NCBI GenBank assembly: GCA_023411405.1
Contig: JAEYOU010000526.1
Span: forward strand, 1 to 6,898
Direction of reading: 5' to 3'
From: Pseudomonadota bacterium
Lineage (GTDB): Bacteria > Myxococcota > Myxococcia > Myxococcales > Anaeromyxobacteraceae
DNA: 6,898 nucleotides
Both the position numbers and the translations under genes were made by a program. Every line of letters begins with the position of its first letter. The first letter of the stretch is position 1. The notes under the pieces were generated by a model that did no database searches, was not told the origin of the DNA, and saw nothing but the letters and a program-made list of their open reading frames with translations. This document shows, in pieces, positions 1 to 4,401 of the stretch.

Positions 1-63
1 GCCCCGCTCGCCGCCGCCATGGCCGCGCGCGGCGGCCGCCTCGGCCTGGTCGAGCAGCGGTGA
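1..63 (+). CDS. C-terminal end of an unidentified forward gene (5' partial)
   Basis: The first reading frame is open from the window edge to a TGA at 61-63 and encodes 20 residues ending in GRLGLVEQR. All 20 sense codons end in G or C, as in the genuine genes of this window. The stop lies only 3 bp from the stop of the convergent small gene, a compact arrangement that fits two real genes meeting tail to tail. The fragment is too short to assign a family. Other frames are also open here, as is common at this GC content, so it could be a spurious read-through. No terminator is visible between the two stops. Confidence 0.4.
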   Translation, partial: APLAAAMAARGGRLGLVEQR

Positions 64-66
64 ACC

Positions 67-264
67 CTACGCGACCACCTCGACGGTGGAGCCGGCCCTG
101 GGCGTCACCTCGACCGGCTGGACCGGCGGGCTCGACGACAGCTGCTGCGCGGCAGCGCTCGCGGCGCCGTCGATGAGCTTGAGCGCCTGCTGGCCCTCGA
201 GGCGGTCGTGACGCTGCACGAGCTGAACCTGGGCGACGGCGATCTGGGCGCTGACGTCGGTCAT
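67..264 (-). CDS. Small YjfB-like putative motility protein
   Basis: This gene encodes 65 residues. The first 45 or so (MTDVSAQIAVAQ..., then QQALKLIDGAASAAAQQL) look like a single amphipathic helix with regularly spaced Ala, Gln and Leu. They resemble the short 'putative motility protein' family typified by Bacillus YjfB, which has the pattern M-D-[small]...Q...ALK..D...A..L. The tail (about 45-65) is Pro/Val-rich with no cysteine, signal peptide or membrane segment. The ATG at 262-264 is chosen because GGAG lies 5 nt upstream; a longer frame reaches 345 but has no such site and enters the promoter-like region. Third positions are G/C in all but three codons. The molecular role of this family is not established; a link to flagella is family-name knowledge only. 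A sigma-54-like element lies about 50 bp upstream, a promoter class often used for flagellar genes. Family membership is moderately likely; coding status is more secure. Confidence 0.55.
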   Translation of the reverse strand: MTDVSAQIAVAQVQLVQRHDRLEGQQALKLIDGAASAAAQQLSSSPPVQPVEVTPRAGSTVEVVA

Positions 265-312
265 GTGGGCTCCGGGGCGCCCTCGAGCCGTCCGGCGCCC
301 GTCCCGACCACG

Positions 313-328
313 AGCAAGGCCCGGGCCG
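313..328 (-). promoter_or_regulatory. Candidate sigma-54 (-24/-12) promoter of the small motility-like gene
   Basis: Read on the minus strand this is CGGCCCGGGCCTTGCT. Against TGGCACG-N4-TTGCW it matches 10 of 12 defined positions and keeps the essential GG-N10-GC spacing. The predicted transcript would start near 302-303, giving a leader of about 38 nt that contains the GGAG ribosome site at 270-273 before the ATG at 264. The TTGCT part is informative because T is scarce in this DNA; the GG part is not. A perfect palindrome (GGCCCGGGCC, 318-327) sits inside the element. This is an inference from sequence match and geometry only. Confidence 0.45.
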
Positions 329-390
329 GGTCGGCGGGCGCCCATCCTGCCGGAGTTGCCGGGGGTGCGCCCGGGCGGCGCGCGGGGGCG

Positions 391-415
391 GGGCGCCCCA
401 GGGTCCGGGGCGCCC
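391..415 (-). terminator. Hairpin downstream of the CoA-transferase gene
   Basis: Perfect 9-bp inverted repeat (GGGCGCCCC / GGGGCGCCC, arms 391-399 and 407-415) with a 7-nt loop, starting 26 nt past the stop of the CoA-transferase gene. No U-tract follows on the minus strand, so it is either a non-canonical terminator or a 3'-end stabilising stem. All stem bases are G or C, so chance pairing is fairly easy. Confidence 0.4.
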
Positions 416-441
416 GGGGGCGGCGGCCGCCTCCGGCGGAC

Positions 442-1941
442 CTACCTCGTGCCCCAGTCCACCTTGCGCATGTCACCCGCCGTCACGAACGCCTGGTGCA
501 TCGAGAACGAGTGCGGCAGCGACTGCGGCGCGCGCCCCTGCTCCACGAGCCGCATGTACTCGCGCAGGATCGGCTTGTAGTCGGGGTGCGCGCACTTCTC
601 GATGATGAGGTGGGCGCGATCGTGCGGGTCCTTCCCGCGGAGGTCGGCGACGCCCTGCTCGGTGGCGACGACGCAGACCGAGTGCTCGCTGTGATCCATG
701 TGCGCGACGAGCGGGACGATCGTCGAGATCTTCCCGCCCTTGGCCGTCGAGGGGCAGGAGAAGATCGACAGGTACGCGTTCCGGGTGAAGTCGCCCGAGC
801 CGCCGATGCCGTTCATCATCTGCCGGCCGAGGACGTGGGTGGAGTTCACGTTCCCGGTGAGGTCGAACTCGATGGCGGTGTTCATCGAGACGATGCCGAG
901 GCGGCGGACGATCTCGGGGTGGTTGGTGATCTCCTGCGGTCGGAGCAGGATGTGATCGCTGAACTTGCCGAGGTCGTCGACGACGCGCTTCATCGCGGGC
1001 GGCGACAGCGTGAGCGAGCAGGTGGAGGCGAAGCTGCAGCGCCCCTCCTCGATGAGCCCGATCACCGAGTCCTGCAGCACCTCCGTGTACATCTGGAACG
1101 GCGGGATCTCGCGGTGGCCGCCGATCGCGGCGAGCACCGAGTTGGCGATGTCCCCGACGCCGGACTGGAGCGGCAGGAACGACCGCGGGATCCGCCCCGC
1201 CCGCATCTCGTCCACGAGGAACTGGGCCACGTTCTGGCCGATCTGGCGCGTCTCCTCGGTGGGCTCGGAGAAGGGGCTCGTCTCGTCCGCCACGTTCGAC
1301 CGCACGACGCCGACGATCTTGCGCCGGTCGATCAAGAGCACCGGCGAGCCGATCCGGTCGGAGACGTCGTAGATCGGGATCTCCTGGCGCGCGGGAGGAT
1401 CCGCCGGCTGGAAGAGGTCGTGCATGCCGAGGAGGTTCGGCGAGTGCCACTCGTTCAGCTCGATCAGGATCTTGTCGGCGACCTGCGCGTACGTCGGCGA
1501 GGCGCCGACGCCGCTCGTGAGGACGATGCCGCCGGAGCGGGTGATGTCGCACGCCTCGATGACCGCGAAGTTCACCTTCCCGAGGAAGCCGTACCGGACC
1601 TGCTGCGGGAGGAGCGACAGGTGCATGTCCACGAACCGCACCTTGCCCTCGTTGATCTGCTTCCGCAGCGTCCCGTCCGACTGGTACGGCGTGCGGAACC
1701 GGATCGCCTCCGCCTTCGCGAGCGCGCCGTCGAGCGAGGCGCCCGTCGAGGCGCCGGTGAGGACGCCGATCTGGAACGGGCGACCCGCCGCGTGCTCCGC
1801 GGTGGCCCGCTTCGCGAGCGCCGCGGGGATGGCCTTGGGGCTCCCGGCCGGCGTGAACCCGGAGAAGCCGATGGTGTCCTCGTGCTGGATGAGCGAGGCG
1901 GCTTCTTCGGCGCTGAGATACGGAGGGAACGTCGTGGCCAC
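442..1941 (-). CDS. Succinyl-CoA:acetate CoA-transferase / acetyl-CoA hydrolase family protein
   Basis: This 499-residue cytoplasmic enzyme belongs to class I CoA-transferases, which move CoA between acyl groups through a glutamyl-CoA thioester; family members interconvert acetyl-CoA + succinate and acetate + succinyl-CoA. Length matches the roughly 500-residue family norm. The N-terminal half has GFTPAGSPKAIPAAL (29-42 region) and a domain core around 95-160. The C-terminal half carries the catalytic-glutamate motif MYTEVLQD (E287), then SMNTAIEFD and GNVNSTHV (352-370), and the Gly-rich GIGGSGDFTRNAYLS (378-392) expected for CoA binding and the oxyanion hole. The GTG at 1939-1941 is chosen because AAGGAG lies 6 nt upstream and the protein alignment begins just after it. 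The gene stands alone: aspS ends 152 bp upstream, with a hairpin and a promoter-like site between, so it is probably a separate unit. Family is clear; substrate choice (succinate versus propionate, or simple hydrolysis) cannot be read from sequence. Confidence 0.93.
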   Translation of the reverse strand: MATTFPPYLSAEEAASLIQHEDTIGFSGFTPAGSPKAIPAALAKRATAEHAAGRPFQIGVLTGASTGASLDGALAKAEAIRFRTPYQSDGTLRKQINEGKVRFVDMHLSLLPQQVRYGFLGKVNFAVIEACDITRSGGIVLTSGVGASPTYAQVADKILIELNEWHSPNLLGMHDLFQPADPPARQEIPIYDVSDRIGSPVLLIDRRKIVGVVRSNVADETSPFSEPTEETRQIGQNVAQFLVDEMRAGRIPRSFLPLQSGVGDIANSVLAAIGGHREIPPFQMYTEVLQDSVIGLIEEGRCSFASTCSLTLSPPAMKRVVDDLGKFSDHILLRPQEITNHPEIVRRLGIVSMNTAIEFDLTGNVNSTHVLGRQMMNGIGGSGDFTRNAYLSIFSCPSTAKGGKISTIVPLVAHMDHSEHSVCVVATEQGVADLRGKDPHDRAHLIIEKCAHPDYKPILREYMRLVEQGRAPQSLPHSFSMHQAFVTAGDMRKVDWGTR

Positions 1942-1947
1942 GGGGGG

Positions 1948-1953
1948 CTCCTT
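1948..1953 (-). promoter_or_regulatory. Ribosome binding site fixing the GTG start of the CoA-transferase
   Basis: AAGGAG on the minus strand, 6 nt before the GTG. The same frame is open far upstream (to about 3237), so this site is what identifies the true start. Confidence 0.7.
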
Positions 1954-1972
1954 GGGTCCGGTGTCGGCGCGG

Positions 1973-1981
1973 AAGTTAGCA
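1973..1981 (-). promoter_or_regulatory. Possible extended -10 promoter of the CoA-transferase
   Basis: On the minus strand TGC-TAACTT has the extended -10 TG dinucleotide and the three most conserved -10 bases (T, A and final T). It lies in the only A/T-rich patch of the 152-bp spacer. A start near 1966 would give a leader of about 25 nt that includes the AAGGAG site. No recognisable -35 is seen, so this is tentative. Confidence 0.35.
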
Positions 1982-2056
1982 AAGACGCGCCGCGCCGTGG
2001 CCCCGAGGGGGCCGGGCACGTTGTCGCGTCGGGGTGTGCGCCGGAGCACGGTCGGC

Positions 2057-2079
2057 GCGCGGCCGGAGCGCGGCCGCGC
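2057..2079 (-). terminator. Hairpin downstream of aspS
   Basis: Perfect 8-bp stem (GCGCGGCC / GGCCGCGC, arms 2057-2064 and 2072-2079) with a 7-nt loop, beginning 14 nt after the aspS stop. It lacks a U-tract. Position supports a transcript 3' end separating aspS from the CoA-transferase gene; sequence alone does not prove termination. Confidence 0.4.
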
Positions 2080-2093
2080 AGCCGTGGGCTCGC

Positions 2094-3908
2094 CTACTTC
2101 TGCGGCTCGTAGGTGCTCTTCACGTAGATCTCGCGGAGCTGCTTCGCGTCCACGTCGCCCGGAGCAGCGGTCATGAGATCCGTGCCCTTCTGCGTCTTGG
2201 GCCAGGCCACCACGTCGCGGAGGGACTCCGCGCCCGTGAGGAGCATCACGGTGCGGTCCATGCCGAGCGCGATCCCGCCGTGCGGCGGCGCGCCCATCTT
2301 CAGGGCGTCCAGCAGGAACCCGAACTTGGCCCGCGCCTCCTCGTCCGAGATGCCCATCGCCTTGAAGACGCGCGCCTGCACGGCCGGATCGTGGAGCCGG
2401 ATGGAGCCGCCGCCGAGCTCGAACCCGTTGAGCACGAGGTCGTAGCGGTAGCAGTTCACGCGGCCCGGATCGGACTCGAGGTACGGCAGGTCCTCGTCGT
2501 GCGGCCGCGTGAACGCGTGGTGCGCCGCCGCCCAGGTCTTCGACTCCTCGTCGTACTCGAACAGCGGCGGATCGACCACCCAGAGGTACCGCCACTGCCC
2601 GCCCGACCCGTACTCCGGGATGAGGCCCATCTTCTTCGCCAGGTGAACCCGGAGGTTCGCCATGACGGTGTGGACCATGTTCTCCTTCCCGAACTGGAAG
2701 AGGAGCAGGTCGCCGGGCTGGGCGCCGCAGGCCTCGTTGATGGCGGCCCGCATCTCCGGCGTGACGTTCTTGGCGAGCGGCGACTGGGTCCACTCGCCGT
2801 TCTCGGCGATCTTGGCGCGGGCGAGCCCCTTCGCGCCCATGCCCTTCACGTACTCCTCGAGCTTCTCGATGTCCGTGCGCGAGAAGCCCGCGCTCGCCGG
2901 GACCCGGATCGCCTTCACGATCCCCTTGGCCTGGACGGCCTCGTGCATGAGCGGCACGCCGCCGCCGCCGTGCGCCTTCACGATGTCCGTGAGGACCACG
3001 TGCGCCATGTCGAAGCGCAGGTCGGGCTTGTCGTTGCCGTACTTGGCCATCGACTCCGCGTACGGCATCCGCTGGAAGGGCCGCGGGAGCTCGACCCCGA
3101 GCACCTCCTTCCAGAGCTTGCAGACCAGCCCCTCGATGACGTCGAAGACGTCGTTCTGCTCGACGAACGACATCTCCACGTCGATCTGCGTGAACTCGGG
3201 CTGCCGGTCGAGCCGGAGGTCCTCGTCGCGGAAGCACCGGACGATCTGGAAGTACCGGTCGAAGCCCGACATCATGTAGAGCTGCTTGAAGAGCTGCGGG
3301 CTCTCGGCGAGCGCGTAGAACTTGCCCGGGTTGAGGCGCGAGGGGACGAGGAAGTTGCGGGCCCCGCCCGGCGTGTACTTCACCATGAACGGCGTCTCGA
3401 GCTCGAGGAACCCGCGCTCGGAGAAGTAGTTCCGGGTGAGGTGGTTCACCTTGGCGCGCGTCATCAGCGTCTTCTGGAGCGGCGCCCGGCGCAGGTCGAG
3501 GTAACGGAACTGGAGCCGCTTCTCCTCGCTCGTCTCGACCTTGTCCTCGATCGGGAACGGCGTCGGCTCCGACCGGTTGAAGATCGTGAGCTCGGTCGCG
3601 TGGACCTCGATCTCGCCCGTCCGGAGCTTCGGGTTGGCGTTGCCGCCGCGCGAGACGACGGTCCCGCGGATCCCGACGCAGTACTCGAGCCGGAGGTCGC
3701 CCGCGAGCTCGTGGACCTCGGGCCGGACGTCGGCCTCGAAGACCACCTGGGTCAGGCCCTCGCGGTCCCGGAGATCGATGAAGACGGCCCCGCCGTGGTC
3801 GCGCCGGTTGTTGACCCAGCCGAACAGCACGACGTCCTTGCCGATGTCGGCCTTGGTCAGCTCACCGCACGAATGGGTCCGCTTCAGCTCTGTGATGAAA
3901 CGCGCCAC
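2094..3908 (-). CDS. aspS: Aspartyl-tRNA synthetase, bacterial type, probably non-discriminating
   Basis: This 604-residue class IIb synthetase charges tRNA with aspartate using ATP in the cytoplasm. Domains in order: an OB-fold anticodon-binding domain (about 25-110); the catalytic core with motif 1 near FSERGFLELETPFM (162-175), the flipping-loop region AESPQLFKQ (201-209), and motif 2 RCFRDEDLRLDRQPEFTQID (224-243); a GAD-type insertion (about 290-430); and motif 3 GGIALGMDRTVMLLTG (544-559). The insertion and length near 600 identify the bacterial rather than the archaeal form. RRDHGG (His38) and Gly89 match the residues reported in non-discriminating AspRS (His31/Gly82 in Pseudomonas aeruginosa), where discriminating enzymes such as that of E. 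coli have Leu and Lys. The enzyme may therefore also make Asp-tRNAAsn, to be amidated by GatCAB. The start is GTG (3906-3908), with GGAGG 10 nt upstream, a slightly long spacing. Transcribed divergently from the YHS gene. Identity is certain; tRNA specificity is inferred. Confidence 0.98.
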   Translation of the reverse strand: MARFITELKRTHSCGELTKADIGKDVVLFGWVNNRRDHGGAVFIDLRDREGLTQVVFEADVRPEVHELAGDLRLEYCVGIRGTVVSRGGNANPKLRTGEIEVHATELTIFNRSEPTPFPIEDKVETSEEKRLQFRYLDLRRAPLQKTLMTRAKVNHLTRNYFSERGFLELETPFMVKYTPGGARNFLVPSRLNPGKFYALAESPQLFKQLYMMSGFDRYFQIVRCFRDEDLRLDRQPEFTQIDVEMSFVEQNDVFDVIEGLVCKLWKEVLGVELPRPFQRMPYAESMAKYGNDKPDLRFDMAHVVLTDIVKAHGGGGVPLMHEAVQAKGIVKAIRVPASAGFSRTDIEKLEEYVKGMGAKGLARAKIAENGEWTQSPLAKNVTPEMRAAINEACGAQPGDLLLFQFGKENMVHTVMANLRVHLAKKMGLIPEYGSGGQWRYLWVVDPPLFEYDEESKTWAAAHHAFTRPHDEDLPYLESDPGRVNCYRYDLVLNGFELGGGSIRLHDPAVQARVFKAMGISDEEARAKFGFLLDALKMGAPPHGGIALGMDRTVMLLTGAESLRDVVAWPKTQKGTDLMTAAPGDVDAKQLREIYVKSTYEPQK

Positions 3909-3940
3909 GGGAGAGCGCCCTCCTGCAGGGGGAACGGTGC

Positions 3941-3969
3941 AGCTAACACTGCGGAACCTGGACCGTCAA
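3941..3969 (-). promoter_or_regulatory. Candidate housekeeping promoter of aspS
   Basis: On the minus strand TTGACG (3964-3969) is one base off the ideal -35 and is followed after 17 nt by a weak -10, TTAGCT (3941-3946); an 18-nt spacing gives TAGCTG instead. A start near 3934 would leave a leader of about 26 nt containing the GGAGG at 3919-3923. The -35 and the geometry are good, the -10 is poor. Confidence 0.35.
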
Positions 3970-3990
3970 GGGAGTGCTCGGCTCCTCGCG

Positions 3991-4030
3991 CCAGGTGGCG
4001 CCGCGGCACGCCCCGCCCGGCGGCGCCTGG
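3991..4030. repeat. Imperfect inverted repeat, possible enhancer site
   Basis: Arms CCA-ggt-GGCGCCG (3991-4003) and CGGCGCC-TGG (4021-4030) pair over 10 bp with a 3-nt bulge and a 17-nt centre. It sits in the divergent spacer between aspS and the YHS gene, about 110-150 bp before the predicted YHS transcription start. That distance is typical for binding sites of sigma-54 activator proteins. The function is inferred, and G/C arms arise easily by chance here. Confidence 0.3.
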
Positions 4031-4045
4031 CCGATCTTCCGCGCG

Positions 4046-4070
4046 CGCCGGAAACAATTGCAGTCCGGCG
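4046..4070. repeat. 7-bp inverted repeat with A/T-rich centre, possible activator site
   Basis: Perfect arms CGCCGGA (4046-4052) and TCCGGCG (4064-4070) flank an 11-nt spacer, AACAATTGCAG, which is unusually A/T-rich for this DNA. The centre lies about 80 bp upstream of the predicted sigma-54 start of the YHS gene, in the range used by bacterial enhancer-binding proteins. Dyad symmetry is seen directly; the role is inferred. Confidence 0.35.
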
Positions 4071-4098
4071 GTCGAGGCATCGCGGATCTGCGCGGTTT

Positions 4099-4115
4099 CC
4101 AGCGCGCCGCGCTGG
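4099..4115. repeat. 17-bp perfect palindrome abutting the -24 element
   Basis: CCAGCGCG-C-CGCGCTGG, with 8-bp arms around one central base. Its last three bases (TGG, 4113-4115) are also the start of the -24 element of the YHS promoter candidate. A protein bound here would compete with, or contact, the sigma-54 polymerase, so it could be an operator. It might instead be a chance G/C palindrome. Confidence 0.35.
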
Positions 4116-4128
4116 CCCCGCGGTTGCA
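4113..4128 (+). promoter_or_regulatory. Candidate sigma-54 (-24/-12) promoter of the YHS gene
   Basis: TGGCCCCGCGGTTGCA matches TGGCACG-N4-TTGCW at 10 of 12 defined positions, including complete TGGC and TTGCA blocks, and keeps the GG-N10-GC spacing. Transcription would begin near 4139, directly before the AGGAGG ribosome site (4140-4145), leaving a leader of about 15 nt. This is the best promoter-like sequence in the window. It is an inference from pattern and placement. Confidence 0.5.
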
Positions 4129-4139
4129 CATCCGGGCGC

Positions 4140-4145
4140 AGGAGG
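4140..4145 (+). promoter_or_regulatory. Ribosome binding site fixing the GTG start of the YHS gene
   Basis: Perfect AGGAGG, 8 nt upstream of the GTG at 4154-4156. The frame is open back to an ATG at 3974, but that longer start would cover the promoter and repeats and has no comparable site. Confidence 0.7.
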
Positions 4146-4153
4146 AGTCGAAC

Positions 4154-4366
4154 GTGCGGAACGGAACCTCGATCGATCCGGTGTGCGGGCGGGCAGTGGC
4201 GGAGATCACGTCCGAGAGCCAGGAGTACAAGTCGCGCCGCTACTTCTTCTGCTCGCACTCCTGCAGGGAGCGGTTCGAGGGCCAGGCCGAGCGGATGCGG
4301 GCGGCCGAGCTGGCGCGGCTGGGGGCGCTCTTCGGGCGCCGCAAGGAGCCCTGGGGGATGGTCTAG
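4154..4366 (+). CDS. Small stand-alone YHS-domain protein
   Basis: This 70-residue protein is essentially one YHS domain plus a short basic tail. The family signature is present: IDPVCGRAV (7-15, Cys11), then YFFCSHSC (30-37, Cys33 and Cys37), then a helix starting RERFEGQ. In this family the cysteines are thought to bind metal, and the domain is known as an appendage of heavy-metal P-type ATPases, oxygenase-type subunits and small orphan proteins. The tail (about 48-70) is an Ala/Arg/Leu helix ending EPWGMV. No signal peptide or membrane segment is seen, so a cytoplasmic place is expected. The GTG start is set by AGGAGG 8 nt upstream. It lies alone between divergent aspS and convergent recJ, with its own sigma-54-like promoter, so it is probably induced under a specific condition. 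The bound metal, if any, and the partner are unknown. Confidence 0.85.
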   Translation: MRNGTSIDPVCGRAVAEITSESQEYKSRRYFFCSHSCRERFEGQAERMRAAELARLGALFGRRKEPWGMV

Positions 4367-4384
4367 CCGAGCGGCCCCGCTCGG
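4367..4384 (+). terminator. Hairpin immediately after the YHS stop
   Basis: CCGAGCG-GCCC-CGCTCGG, a perfect 7-bp stem with a 4-nt loop starting at the base after the TAG. It lies between convergent genes, so it could serve both directions. No U-tract follows on either strand. Confidence 0.45.
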
Positions 4385-4398
4385 CGGGCCCTCCGCCG
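4382..4398 (-). terminator. Second hairpin, downstream of recJ
   Basis: CGGCGG-GCCCT-CCGCCG, a 6-bp stem with a 5-nt loop, starting 4 nt after the recJ stop on the minus strand and overlapping the neighbouring hairpin by 3 nt. The two stems fill almost the whole 35-bp convergent spacer. Without a U-tract, its role as a terminator is tentative. Confidence 0.35.
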
Positions 4399-4401
4399 GG
4401 C

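Noticed and set aside
31..40. Perfect 10-bp palindrome GGCGGCCGCC near the end of the first gene
   Set aside because: Simple G/C palindrome in coding sequence with no following tract or repeat partner; expected by chance at this composition.
1979..1991. Sigma-54-like sequence upstream of the CoA-transferase (GGCGCGTCTTTGC on the minus strand)
   Set aside because: The GG-to-GC spacing is 9 rather than 10, which sigma-54 rarely tolerates; an extended -10 in the same patch is a better reading.
208..2112. 634-codon forward open frame opposite the CoA-transferase gene
   Set aside because: Arg/Asp/Val/Leu-rich low-complexity product with no domain, antisense to a clear enzyme; stop codons are simply rare at this GC content.
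3974..4153. 60-residue N-terminal extension of the YHS protein from an ATG at 3974
   Set aside because: It would bury the promoter-like element and the inverted repeats in coding sequence, has no family similarity, and the GTG at 4154 has a perfect ribosome site.
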